A DNA stretch of 64,000 nt from DASQZK01 sp963771005. Lineage in GTDB: Bacteria > Bacteroidota > Bacteroidia > Bacteroidales > GCA-2748055. Below, in pieces: positions 44,210-54,117 of this stretch; the stretch's first letter is position 1, and every line of letters starts with the position of its first letter. Below the pieces are notes generated by a model. That model ran no database searches and was not told the DNA's origin. It was given only the letters and a program-made list of their open reading frames with translations. The DNA lies in assembly GCA_963771005.1 (NCBI GenBank), contig CAVYRO010000006.1, positions 1 to 64,000 of the forward strand, read 5' to 3'. The position numbers were made by a program, and so were the translations under genes.

Positions 44210-44371
44210 GGCGAATAATGTAGAAAAAATCAGATTAATATCCCTGTCTGTAATATAAACAACGAAAGAGCTGAATCGGCCCTCAAGGTTTGTTGTAAAA
44301 ATATATACATACCAGGTACCGGATGCCGTATCGCGGGTTTTCAATAAGGTACCTGATAAGAGGGCCTGTCG

Positions 44372-45616
44372 TCAGGGGGAATGAAAATTTCGGTCCCTGT
44401 TCCCCGTAATAAGTTTCGATTCTTTCAGCCTGGTCGAACTAAGCAGGCTGATTAACATCAGTCCCGTCAGGGCTGCCAGCGGAATGCTCATCGAACCGTT
44501 TACCGGTGATTTGAAATAATCCATTCCAAAGATAAATGCTATTCCCGAAGCCTGGCCCATTAACAGGAGGAATCCGTTGGAGGTACCTTCCGATACCGGG
44601 TAGGTTATTTCAGCCCCGTATTGAAACCCGATAGGACCCGAGCTCAGCAGGAAGAATCCGAATGCGGCTCCGGAGATCAGCAATACAGGGTAATTACTGG
44701 CAAAGCTTAGTCCTGTGAGACTTAATGTCGCACCTGCAAGGGCGATGATTATGAATGGGATCCTTCTCCGGTAGTGATCGGATAACATGGGAATAATAAG
44801 GGCCCCAAGGATCCCGCCCATGATCATCAGTCCGCCGGTAGTACCTGCCTGGACGGCATTGAATCCTCTCGGGCCTAGAATGTTTTCTATCCAGGTGGTT
44901 ACGGCATTGAACACCCCCAGTCCGATGAAGAATATCAGCATAAGCCGGTTAAAGTCGCGGTACCGGAATATGTTTTTGAGTCCTTCAAGAACAAGAGCCC
45001 TTTCTTCCTGACCGGGAAGGCAGGGAGCTGTGGGTGGCCTTTCCCTGGAAAAAACGATAAAGATCACGGAGGCAGCCACTGCCAGAAGCCCGTAAACGTA
45101 CAACATATTACTGATCCCGGAATGCATGACAAGAATAGGTGTGATGATCATCCCTCCGAGAATGCCGATATACATGGAGAGCGTACCGAGTCCCGAGGCG
45201 GTTGCTCTTTCATCCAGCGGGAACCACCGCGCGGCAATCTTGGTAATGGCATTCAGCAGGAAAGGCTGCCCGACGGCAATTCCTACCTGTGAAATGAGCA
45301 GCCAGTTATAGTCGGAACCTGCAAAACCACGGACAAGTCCGAAGATCCCTGTAAAAAGAACACCGGTTCCGACACCTATCCGGATCCCGAAGGTATCGAT
45401 GATCCAGGACGCCGGAATGGAAACCACAAGGTAAACGATCATAAAGGACATTGACAACAGGCCGATCTTAAGGTCAGACACGCCATAGTAACCCACTGCA
45501 TCAGCCGTGATGGGAGCAAATGTGATCCACAGCATCTGGTTAACCGATACGATCAGCATGTAGACGCCGAGCATGACCCACCGGTAGCGGTAAATCCTGA
45601 ACCCGGATTTTTCCAT
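44372..45616 (-). CDS. MFS transporter, FLVCR-like
   Basis: A 414-residue inner-membrane carrier with 12 helices. N-terminus RYRWVMLGVYMLIVSVNQML and WITFAPITADAVGYYGVSDL resembles the FLVCR group of the major facilitator superfamily (animal haem/choline exporters and their bacterial kin). Other landmarks: SWIIDTFGIRIGVGTGVLF between helices 2 and 3, KIAARWFPLDERATASGLGT near 150, and the two-fold repeat GPRGFNAVQAGTTGGLMIMGG and MLSDHYRRRIPF. The substrate is not clear. It is adjacent to the hybrid regulator of the PUL but divergent from it, so it may be the locus importer for the freed sugar or merely a neighbour. Confidence 0.82.
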   Translation of the reverse strand: MEKSGFRIYRYRWVMLGVYMLIVSVNQMLWITFAPITADAVGYYGVSDLKIGLLSMSFMIVYLVVSIPASWIIDTFGIRIGVGTGVLFTGIFGLVRGFAGSDYNWLLISQVGIAVGQPFLLNAITKIAARWFPLDERATASGLGTLSMYIGILGGMIITPILVMHSGISNMLYVYGLLAVAASVIFIVFSRERPPTAPCLPGQEERALVLEGLKNIFRYRDFNRLMLIFFIGLGVFNAVTTWIENILGPRGFNAVQAGTTGGLMIMGGILGALIIPMLSDHYRRRIPFIIIALAGATLSLTGLSFASNYPVLLISGAAFGFFLLSSGPIGFQYGAEITYPVSEGTSNGFLLLMGQASGIAFIFGMDYFKSPVNGSMSIPLAALTGLMLISLLSSTRLKESKLITGNRDRNFHSP

Positions 45617-45912
45617 TGCGAAAAGAATTAGTGTTAACTGATGAAGGGGTAAATATAAAAAAAGCAGGAAATAAGTACGCCTGAACTTCTTTTTTTGTTC
45701 CCCTGCCTCCCGGTGACTTCACGATAAACAAAATTTCCGGACCCATAATTAAGTCATATGCGCGGAAAGATGTTTTATTAAAGGGAATATTTTCCAGGCA
45801 ATTTGTTTTTTATGTGAAGCAATATTTAGAAATTAACCCTGATTTAAAAACCTGCCTGATTTTTAAGGAACTTCTGCCTTTCAAAAGTTGTGGAACAAAA
45901 AAAGCGGCGGCC

Positions 45913-48900
45913 ATGTCAATAGTCACGAAAAAGAGGTTTTCTTTTCTTCAGATCGAAACACTTTTACTTCTCGTGTTTTTCGTTTCCATCCCTGCATTTT
46001 TAGGTGCTCAGAGTGAACTTAATATCTCAACCAAATCATTCAGCGCGAAAGATGGCCTCCTCGATAATGTAGTTACAGCCGTCACCCAGGACCTGAGAGG
46101 GTTTTTATGGATAGGAACTCACGCCGGCCTTGAAAAATTTGACGGGTATACTTTCGTGCCCGTCATTGCCGGTGATGAGCATAATGAGGATTTTTCCGGG
46201 GATAATAATATTTACGATCTGATATACCAGGATGACAGGTTATGGATCTGTACACAAAACGGGCTGTGGTCCTACACGATTGAATCCGGGAAATATACTA
46301 AGCTGAATTTCCCGGAGGAAAAATATAATGCTTCATCGCCTGGTTTTCACAGAATTTATCCGGCAACGGGCAAACGGTTTTGGCTGTTGAGTGATTCCGT
46401 CATTCTCCTTGCAGGACCTGATTCTTCCAAAATAAATGAACTGAAAATTTACCGGGATATCCGGAATAGCAGCCAGATAGCGCAGCAGATAACCACACTC
46501 TACAGTGATTCTTTTCACGGATTATGGATAGGGACGACAGAAGCCCTCCATTGCCTGATCCTGACGGACGGATCGCCGAAACAATTTCTGACAGATGAGA
46601 CGATGGTCATCAAAGAATCCGTTAAAAATATCCGGCCCGATGATATTCATAATTTCTGGATGATCCATTCAGGAAATAAAATCTCAAGATTTAATATTCA
46701 CAAAAGAACCCTGGAGACTTTACCCAACCTCCTGTTGGATACAAATGCCGATGCTGAGATCCTGGATCTGGAAACGGATAATTTAAACGGGATATGGATG
46801 ATTTATGATGGTTTGGGCATTCATAGGTACAATCTCGAGTTATCAGGCTATTCGGAGCATTTATTTGACAGGCTGGATAAAATTGAAAATTTATTCGAGA
46901 ATGATGTGACCCGTCTTTTTCGGGACAGATCAGGTTGCATATGGGCATGCTCCCATGGGGGACTTGCCCAGATCTCTGTTAATAAACCCAGCTTCCACGT
47001 TTTGTCTCATTATAAAAAGAGAATTAAAACTGAAACAACTGATGATATCAGTACAGTTTCAATCGACAGTAATAATTATTTCTGGATAAATCACTGGATG
47101 GACGGTCCATATAGATTTCAGCTGAAAGAAAATCATTTTGAAGAGGCCACTCCGGAACTTTTGCAGCAAAATCTGTATGCTTCTGCTCTGACCCAGATTA
47201 CAGGGATACTAATGCCGTCAGGTAACAGGATCTGGTTTTGTACACTGAACGGCCATGGAATCCAGGAATACCATTACAGTGACAATGTCGATAAATTTAT
47301 CAAGGAATATTCGATACGCGATGGTTTACCCAGTGACAGTATCAATTTTGCTTATTATGACAACAGCAAAAATATCTGGGTAGGAACTACCAAAGGAATC
47401 GCAAAATATAATCACAGAAACCGTACATTTTTCAGCAGGATAAACAACAGTGCCAGCTTATTCGAATTTTCAAACAACATAACTTCGATTGAAGAGACCC
47501 GGGATGATATTTGGTTTGGAACACGGGACGGACTGTTGATCCGGAATAAAAATTCTCCGGGTAACTCAGATGATAATTCATTGGGTTACAATTTACTGAA
47601 CGACTGGATACTGAGTATTAAGCAGGGCGGGGATAGCGTATTGTGGCTTGGGACGTGGTCCGGTTTATATAAGTTTCATATAGCATCCGAGCGGCTTGAA
47701 AAGATTGATGAAACCATCGTTCCGGCTTCACCTGTTGTTGAGATCCAGGTCGGTAAGGACGGGAATCTGTGGCTCGGTACCCTGACGGGATTGATCAGGG
47801 TAGATCCTGGCAATAACGGGAGTCAGCATTTTAATGCGGGTAACGGCCTGCTGATAAATCATATTAACTGGAGGGCGAGCGCACAGGATAACTCGGGTAA
47901 TATGTATTTCGGTACCAAAGCGGGACTCATCTATTTTGATCCTGAAAATGTAGTCAAATATATGTATATACCGGAGGTTGTGATCAGTCGTTTCCTGGTT
48001 GATAACCAGCCCTGGCCTATTGAAAAATACAGTTCACAGGGATCCGGCGGAGATTATAATATCATCCTTCCGTACAATAATAATAACCTCTCATTTGAAT
48101 TCAGCGGACTGTCCTACGTGGAACAGGATCGTAACCAGTATATGTACCGCTTTTCCGGCCTGAACGAACAATGGAATTCCGTCGACTACAAGGGACGGTT
48201 TACCAGCTATTCGAACCTGTCACCCGGCGATTATACATTCGAAGTAAAAGCATCGAATTTCGAGGGCATCTGGAATCCAACGCCATTAAGAGTAAATATT
48301 CATATCAGGCAGATCTTCTGGAAGAGCACATTTGCAATTTTCCTTTACCTTGTTATTATCATGAGCATCTTTCTTTTAATCTATTTCGAAACGAGAACCA
48401 GAAAAATCTTGAAAGAGAAACTTCTGCATGAAAAGCTTGAGCGAAGGAAAACGGAGGAACTGAACGAACTTAAATTGCGTTTTTATACAAATATTACCCA
48501 CGAATTCCGTTCACCCCTGACCATGATCATTAACCCGGTTAATAAGTTAATGAATCACGAGTTCCGGCCTGCCATGAAAAAAGAACTGGACAGAATCAGG
48601 GAAAATACGATGCGAATGATGGTCCTGATAAACCAATTGCTTGATTTTCGTAAAGTTAGTTCCCAGGGTATAACGCCTTATTTCAGAAAAGATGATATTG
48701 AAGCATTTTTTCTGAAACAAATTGAACTTCAAAAAATCCTGGTTGATCAGAAAAAACAACATATTTCCTTTGTTTCGGAACTTGCGGATAAAAATTTTGT
48801 ATTCGATTCCTTTATCCTGGAAAAAATAATTTCAAACCTGATATCGAATGCGAGTAAATTTTCTCCTCCGTTCAGTGAGATTCATGTACACTTAAAAAAT

Positions 48901-50040
48901 GCCAGCCAGGAGGTTAACCAGGTACTCCAGGAGGGGATAATCCTGTCGGTTGCGGATAAGGGAAAGGGCATTTCTGAGGAACACCTGGATCAGATTTTTA
49001 ACAGGTTTTACCAGGTCGATCCCGACGGAACCGGAACAGGCATAGGGCTATCACTGGTAAATGAACTCGTTGCGATTCATAAGGGGACGATTAAAGTGAT
49101 CAGTGAGGTGAATAAGGGAAGTAACTTTACAATCTTTATCCCGGAAATAAAAGCAAACATTCAACCTGACAATTATATTCCCAGGTTCATCAAACCAAAG
49201 GAAAATAGTAAACCCTCAAATTCTTCCCTATCCGAAAATGAAAATCCCTTTAGATCGACAGGGAAGGTAAAAATACTTTTTGTTGATGATGATGAGGAGT
49301 TTTTAGCTTACATGGCTGAGGAATTCAGCAGTCTTTATGAAGTCCAAACGGCCAGGAATGGACAAAAAGCCTGGGAAAGCATTCAGAATGAACCACCGGA
49401 TATTGTGATCAGTGATATAAATATGCCTGAATTTACAGGCTTCGAGCTATGCCAGGCAATAAAATCGGATTTCCATTATTCACATATCCCGGTCATTCTG
49501 CTGACGGTAGAAAATTCAGATGTATCGAGAGAATATGGGTATGATTTCGGAGCGGATTCCTACCTCGAAAAACCAATCAACCTGCATCTTCTGAATACAC
49601 GAATACAAAATATACTCAAAACGCTGGAAAATACGCGGATCAAATATCAAAAATCCCTGACTGTCGAACCTTCAGAGATTACCTCATCTTCGATGGATGA
49701 AAAATTTCTTCAGAAAGCACTTGAAATTATTGAGAAAAATATTGATAATCCTGAGTTTAATAATGATTCTTTCTGCCTGGAAATGGGAGTCAGCAATACC
49801 CAACTGTATAAGAAACTTAAGTCCCTTCTGGGTCTCTCGGCCTCTGAATTTATTAAAGATATAAGGCTGAAACGGGCTGCGCAACTCCTTAAATCGAACA
49901 GCTATAACATTAGCGAAGTGGCATACTTATGTGGATTTGTCGACCCCAAATACTTCAGTAAATGTTTTAAAAATCAATTTGACCTGAACCCGAAGTCATT
50001 CGCAAAAAAACACAGCAGAACCTTTACACCGGAGAACTGA
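45913..50040 (+). CDS. hybrid two-component system regulator (HTCS) of the PUL
   Basis: A 1375-residue one-protein two-component system. Signal-anchor MSIVTKKRFSFLQIETLLLL; a periplasmic double beta-propeller of Reg_prop repeats (FLWIGTHAGLEKFDGY, LWIGTTEALHCL, IWVGTTKGIAKYN, LWLGTLTGLIRVD, about 35-690) and a Y_Y_Y domain (about 710-790; LSFEFSGLSYVEQDRNQYMYRF); one TM helix at about 800-826; histidine kinase with H863 in TNITHEFRSPLTMI, an N-box ISNLISNASKFSP and G-box DKGKGISEEH, GTGTGIGLSLV; a receiver with D1168 in DIVISDINMPEFTG; and a C-terminal AraC helix-turn-helix (about 1262-1375). It senses an oligosaccharide in the periplasm and turns on the PUL. The frame starts at a GTG at 45814, but the ATG at 45913 begins the signal anchor. 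It converges on the GH32 gene, 11 bases apart. Confidence 0.94.
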   Translation: MSIVTKKRFSFLQIETLLLLVFFVSIPAFLGAQSELNISTKSFSAKDGLLDNVVTAVTQDLRGFLWIGTHAGLEKFDGYTFVPVIAGDEHNEDFSGDNNIYDLIYQDDRLWICTQNGLWSYTIESGKYTKLNFPEEKYNASSPGFHRIYPATGKRFWLLSDSVILLAGPDSSKINELKIYRDIRNSSQIAQQITTLYSDSFHGLWIGTTEALHCLILTDGSPKQFLTDETMVIKESVKNIRPDDIHNFWMIHSGNKISRFNIHKRTLETLPNLLLDTNADAEILDLETDNLNGIWMIYDGLGIHRYNLELSGYSEHLFDRLDKIENLFENDVTRLFRDRSGCIWACSHGGLAQISVNKPSFHVLSHYKKRIKTETTDDISTVSIDSNNYFWINHWMDGPYRFQLKENHFEEATPELLQQNLYASALTQITGILMPSGNRIWFCTLNGHGIQEYHYSDNVDKFIKEYSIRDGLPSDSINFAYYDNSKNIWVGTTKGIAKYNHRNRTFFSRINNSASLFEFSNNITSIEETRDDIWFGTRDGLLIRNKNSPGNSDDNSLGYNLLNDWILSIKQGGDSVLWLGTWSGLYKFHIASERLEKIDETIVPASPVVEIQVGKDGNLWLGTLTGLIRVDPGNNGSQHFNAGNGLLINHINWRASAQDNSGNMYFGTKAGLIYFDPENVVKYMYIPEVVISRFLVDNQPWPIEKYSSQGSGGDYNIILPYNNNNLSFEFSGLSYVEQDRNQYMYRFSGLNEQWNSVDYKGRFTSYSNLSPGDYTFEVKASNFEGIWNPTPLRVNIHIRQIFWKSTFAIFLYLVIIMSIFLLIYFETRTRKILKEKLLHEKLERRKTEELNELKLRFYTNITHEFRSPLTMIINPVNKLMNHEFRPAMKKELDRIRENTMRMMVLINQLLDFRKVSSQGITPYFRKDDIEAFFLKQIELQKILVDQKKQHISFVSELADKNFVFDSFILEKIISNLISNASKFSPPFSEIHVHLKNASQEVNQVLQEGIILSVADKGKGISEEHLDQIFNRFYQVDPDGTGTGIGLSLVNELVAIHKGTIKVISEVNKGSNFTIFIPEIKANIQPDNYIPRFIKPKENSKPSNSSLSENENPFRSTGKVKILFVDDDEEFLAYMAEEFSSLYEVQTARNGQKAWESIQNEPPDIVISDINMPEFTGFELCQAIKSDFHYSHIPVILLTVENSDVSREYGYDFGADSYLEKPINLHLLNTRIQNILKTLENTRIKYQKSLTVEPSEITSSSMDEKFLQKALEIIEKNIDNPEFNNDSFCLEMGVSNTQLYKKLKSLLGLSASEFIKDIRLKRAAQLLKSNSYNISEVAYLCGFVDPKYFSKCFKNQFDLNPKSFAKKHSRTFTPEN

Positions 50041-50051
50041 TCAATCATCTT

Positions 50052-51686
50052 CTATAGCCAGATCGATTTTAGTTTGTATATAACCAGGCTCCTTATTGCC
50101 ATTGGATTCTCTTTACTGGTGAAGAATTCAAACCCTGCGTTATTCAGGGATTTTTTACGGGGAGAAATCAGGCTGAATTTTCCATCATCCACAAAAACCT
50201 CAACGGATGTCCGGTCGATGAGAATCTCGGCAGTCATTTTCTTTTTTTCAATCTCGTTCCCGCCATAAAAAATACCATTCAGTTTATTCTGAATGGAATA
50301 TTCGAAGATCGTATTCCCGTCAAGCTTTAATCCGGAAACTTTTCCGGGTGTAATGGCCATTTTGATCCTGAACAGATCTCCTTTTACATCCCCTAATTTT
50401 TCATTTATTTCTTTTATGCTCCGGTTATCCCATTTAAAGATCTGCATTTGCAGGTGTTCTATTTCAGTCACAGGTTCGGAGAATAATAAAATCCCTTCCC
50501 GGGTATTCCGGAGCGTCAGCTGCGTAGGAAATGTCATCATTTGATTGAAGGCCATACCCGGCTGCTCAATCTGTCCCCATCCTATCTGGATACAACGCCC
50601 ATCCTTTGATGGGATATTATTAAAAGTCTGTGCAGCATACATATTACCCGTAAAATATTGAAGTTTGCCCTTCCCGGAAGTAAATTCTTCCCCGTCAAAA
50701 TCCCCGGTCATGTAGGTTCCGGAGGCTGCATACAGCACCCATTTCATATTGCCTGGATCACCGTCCACAGGCAGTTGGATGAGTTGCGGACATTCATAAA
50801 AACCTGCAATATGGCTATGATACGTCCAGTTCTTCAAATCCGGTGAACTGTAAAATGAAATTCCGTCTTTTTCGAACAGTGACATTACCCATTTCTTTGT
50901 CCCATCGTACCAGAAAACCTGGGGATCCCGGGTATCCGGCGAATCCCATTTCTCTTTGCTGTCGATGACGGGATTTCCTGAATACTTGGTCCAGTACCGG
51001 CCTCTGTCATTACTATAAGCGATGCATTGAACTTCCCTATCCTTTGAGTCAGCCGTATATGCAGCCACCAGTAGGTTTTCCTCTCCTGTTCTGAACCCGG
51101 AGCTGTTATAAAAATCGACCACGGCGGATCCGGAGAACATGGTTCCCAGGGAATCCGGATAAAGTGCATCGGGTAATTCCTTCCAATGCACCAGATCAGT
51201 GCTGACGGCATGGCCCCAGGTCATATTTCCCCATTTAACCCCAAAAGGATTATGCTGGTAAAACAGATGATATTCTCCCTCATAAAATACCAGGCCGTTG
51301 GGATCATTATTCCATCCTCTCCTGCTGGTGAAATGAAAACCCGGTCTGAATTTTTCCTTATATAAACTGTCAGCCCCGGCTATCTCATCAGATTGGTATA
51401 TTTTATCAAGCCCGGTTGTTTTTTCAGGATATCTGATCCTTAACACTTTCCCATGCCAGTCCGAAACGTCTGCAAATACCCAGAAACCGGGACTATCACC
51501 GCTCAATCGTATATCACAAGTCCTGACGGTCTTTCCTTCAACCTCAAAAGTCAATTCATGCTTAATTGCGGATTGTTGCACTGGAAGATTCAGGTACTTC
51601 CGGGTAATCAGGATTTCTTTTGTTGCATCCTGGGCAAAAATTCCCGTATTGATAAAAATAAGGATAACTGGAATCAGACTTTTCAT
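50052..51686 (-). CDS. GH32 beta-fructosidase (invertase/levanase type)
   Basis: A 544-residue exported enzyme that releases fructose from beta-fructans or sucrose. Signal peptide MKSLIPVILIFINTGIFAQ. An extra N-terminal beta domain (about 20-110) as in Bacteroides GH32 enzymes, then the five-bladed propeller with nucleophile D128 in GWNNDPNGL, transition-state Asp in TRDPQVF (R253, D254), and acid/base E298 in YECPQL, the three signature motifs of the family. The C-terminal beta-sandwich ends KLKSIWL with DRTSVEVFVDDG. In PULs such enzymes are usually exo-acting at the outer surface or periplasm. It follows the GH172 gene after 6 bases, and is the last gene of the operon. Confidence 0.95.
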   Translation of the reverse strand: MKSLIPVILIFINTGIFAQDATKEILITRKYLNLPVQQSAIKHELTFEVEGKTVRTCDIRLSGDSPGFWVFADVSDWHGKVLRIRYPEKTTGLDKIYQSDEIAGADSLYKEKFRPGFHFTSRRGWNNDPNGLVFYEGEYHLFYQHNPFGVKWGNMTWGHAVSTDLVHWKELPDALYPDSLGTMFSGSAVVDFYNSSGFRTGEENLLVAAYTADSKDREVQCIAYSNDRGRYWTKYSGNPVIDSKEKWDSPDTRDPQVFWYDGTKKWVMSLFEKDGISFYSSPDLKNWTYHSHIAGFYECPQLIQLPVDGDPGNMKWVLYAASGTYMTGDFDGEEFTSGKGKLQYFTGNMYAAQTFNNIPSKDGRCIQIGWGQIEQPGMAFNQMMTFPTQLTLRNTREGILLFSEPVTEIEHLQMQIFKWDNRSIKEINEKLGDVKGDLFRIKMAITPGKVSGLKLDGNTIFEYSIQNKLNGIFYGGNEIEKKKMTAEILIDRTSVEVFVDDGKFSLISPRKKSLNNAGFEFFTSKENPMAIRSLVIYKLKSIWL

Positions 51687-51692
51687 TTTTGA

Positions 51693-54098
51693 TCAATTTT
51701 GAATGTCAAAAGTCAATCCGCCGATGGTCATAGCATTGCGTTTTCTCCCGGTATCCGGTAAGAAAATTGATATTTCCTCCCCGGGGGAAGCATTCGTTAT
51801 CTGAAAAAAGTACCAGTCCGGGATCCGGTTTGATCTTGCTAAAGGGACTGGTCCGCTATCTCCTTCCCGGCTGCTTTTAACCTGTAACGTCTGATCCGGC
51901 GGATTAAAATGATCCAGATTATCACACATTATTCCCAGCCTGAAGGATTCAGGTACATTTTTACCAAGTCGGATGGTTGCAAGCATTTTGTCATACCGCC
52001 CCTTCCCGGACACCTCCATGCCACCTGTAATATGATACAGATCCGGATTCCCGGACTGTTTTAACCAGGCGTCCTGCATGGAATAAACCGGCGATCCGTT
52101 CAGGACCATATCTTCTACAAAATACGGAATTTCAGGGACCGAATCGGCAGTAATCTTAATATTTCGGGCATCCAGGATCTTTCCGTTGAAGAGGTAATAC
52201 CCGGCGGTTCCATAAATATTATCATGATCGGCATCAAGTGGTTTTGGGATGGCGATGTTCTGCCAACCGATAAGGTCCGGATGATTTCCCACATGCTTTA
52301 CCTTTCCGTTCCCCTTAGCCTTGACCGGCCCGATTGCAGATGGATCAGGATATTTTTTACCCGGTGATCCCTTCATTTTCTCAGCTTTAAAATCAGGAAG
52401 AACGCGTCTCAGGGCTGTTGAGTCAACCTGGATGTTACTCCGTGCTGATGGAAATCCGTACCAAAATACCGCCACTGAGTAGGAAACCGTCGAATCGTGC
52501 AACCAGGCCTCTATATTGAAATTTAATTTTTGCTCAAAGGGGATGCCGTCAAGAATCCTCATCCGTGAAACCGTTGTGTATCCCCTCCAATCGGCTTTAC
52601 CTCTTGCATCCCGCAAGGGAAGAGAAATAAAAGGAGAGCTGAACTGATGCGCCATACCCCATGCATACCCGTAATAATCTTCCAGTCCGGTCCCTAAATG
52701 AGAGGGAAAGCTATCATTGTCAATGTAAATCTTTTCGTCTCCTTCTCCCCACCACCCTTTTGAGAATGAATGTACCGTCAGAACGTCTCCGGCATATACG
52801 CCCCGGCCTTCGATTTTTATATAATTCCAGTCGATGGGTGAAGATGTTTTGACGGGTGCATCCTCATGCCAACCGGTATGGAAATACATCGATTCCTTCT
52901 GCCAGGAAAGGGCTTTCGTGGAAACATTCAACTCGACCCTGATGGTTCTGTTCCCATAATTTTTAAGTCTGACGACCGAACTTTTCCTATATGGCATAAC
53001 CCAGTATGACTGCAGGGTGCCATCCTCTTTCACCGTGTTGTTCCGGTTGCTTACATGGCGGATGTACACTCCTTCGCCGAAAAATTCCGAGACCGGGCAC
53101 CAAATGCATTCTTCATTGTCAAAAACCGCTTGCAGAACTAATGATCTCAGCGACTTTTTATCGATCGCCGGATCCACTTTTATTTGTATACAGTATATGG
53201 CATTTTGTCCTTCAGGCAGGTTCAGGATCAAGTCCTCACCGGGCATAATATTGCCACTTACCGGGTTATTCATTTCGCACTCCCCGGCTCCCGTTACTAT
53301 TTTCCCCGTCGAATCGATAAGGGATTTATTTTGGCTGAAGGCTTCCCTTGAAAAGGATTTGATCTTTGTGCCGATTGGGTAAACCCTGTAATCAATGACA
53401 TAGTAAAAGGGATTATCATCGAGGGTTATTTTACAGCTTTTTGAAAACGGAATGGGCAGATACATATCTGCTCCCATCTGTTTTGGGTGTCCAACCGGCA
53501 ATCCTGCCTGGAAAAGTGAGTCCTTTTCATCCGAAGAAATGAAAGCATAAGGCCATGGGATAAATGATTTCCCGGACATAAAATCATGATAATTCTCCTC
53601 TATAACGGGGATATTGTTTCCATCCAGGTAGATCCTCACGATCCTGTTTTTATACGTTTCTTCCAGCGGGATCCACCACCTTACGATGCAGCCGGGATTA
53701 TTCTCTTCGAGGATTACATATTCTGTTCTTCCTTCACGCATCTCTTCGCGGATGTAATTTCCGTAATCCTTATTATTGAACCAGGTCGCGGGATCGGCCG
53801 GATTTGTTTCGGTACGGTCATAACTGCTCGCCTGTTTCAGCCTGTAAGCCGGATACAGTCGTAATGCGTCCCTGTCTGCCATCTCACGAAGCAAGGAAGG
53901 GAAGGTGATCGCCCCGGGACTTCCTGTGTCACCATTTTTATTGGATTGACAGGCAGTTTGTGATAGAAAAAGAAATAAAAACGCCAGAACTAAAATAAAA
54001 TTTTTCAACTCCGGCAGAATAAATAATAAACCAGCAGTGCATATTCCATTTAATGAAATGTGCCTGCCATTTTCCGTACAGGTAAATGTATAACTCAT
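51693..54098 (-). CDS. GH172 (DUF2961) glycoside hydrolase, lipoprotein
   Basis: An 801-residue secreted protein with the DUF2961 fold, now GH172, whose known members act on alpha-linked fructofuranose or arabinofuranose (difructose dianhydride and D-arabinan enzymes). Start: the ATG at 54098 gives a 33-residue non-signal-like extension; a TTG at 54008 would start LKNFILVLAFLFLFLSQTAC, a plausible lipoprotein signal with Cys near 50. Family marks: SSYDR near the start of the domain, MGADMYLPIPFSKSCKITL, the GDE motif in WGEGDEKIYIDN (about 450) and GTGLEDYYGYAWG (about 470), where the known catalytic Glu pair is expected. A second C-terminal beta domain (about 600-801) is of unknown role. 19 bases from the preceding lipoprotein gene. 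Confidence 0.83.
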   Translation of the reverse strand: MSYTFTCTENGRHISLNGICTAGLLFILPELKNFILVLAFLFLFLSQTACQSNKNGDTGSPGAITFPSLLREMADRDALRLYPAYRLKQASSYDRTETNPADPATWFNNKDYGNYIREEMREGRTEYVILEENNPGCIVRWWIPLEETYKNRIVRIYLDGNNIPVIEENYHDFMSGKSFIPWPYAFISSDEKDSLFQAGLPVGHPKQMGADMYLPIPFSKSCKITLDDNPFYYVIDYRVYPIGTKIKSFSREAFSQNKSLIDSTGKIVTGAGECEMNNPVSGNIMPGEDLILNLPEGQNAIYCIQIKVDPAIDKKSLRSLVLQAVFDNEECIWCPVSEFFGEGVYIRHVSNRNNTVKEDGTLQSYWVMPYRKSSVVRLKNYGNRTIRVELNVSTKALSWQKESMYFHTGWHEDAPVKTSSPIDWNYIKIEGRGVYAGDVLTVHSFSKGWWGEGDEKIYIDNDSFPSHLGTGLEDYYGYAWGMAHQFSSPFISLPLRDARGKADWRGYTTVSRMRILDGIPFEQKLNFNIEAWLHDSTVSYSVAVFWYGFPSARSNIQVDSTALRRVLPDFKAEKMKGSPGKKYPDPSAIGPVKAKGNGKVKHVGNHPDLIGWQNIAIPKPLDADHDNIYGTAGYYLFNGKILDARNIKITADSVPEIPYFVEDMVLNGSPVYSMQDAWLKQSGNPDLYHITGGMEVSGKGRYDKMLATIRLGKNVPESFRLGIMCDNLDHFNPPDQTLQVKSSREGDSGPVPLARSNRIPDWYFFQITNASPGEEISIFLPDTGRKRNAMTIGGLTFDIQN

Positions 54099-54117
54099 AT
54101 TTTTTAATAATGCAGGA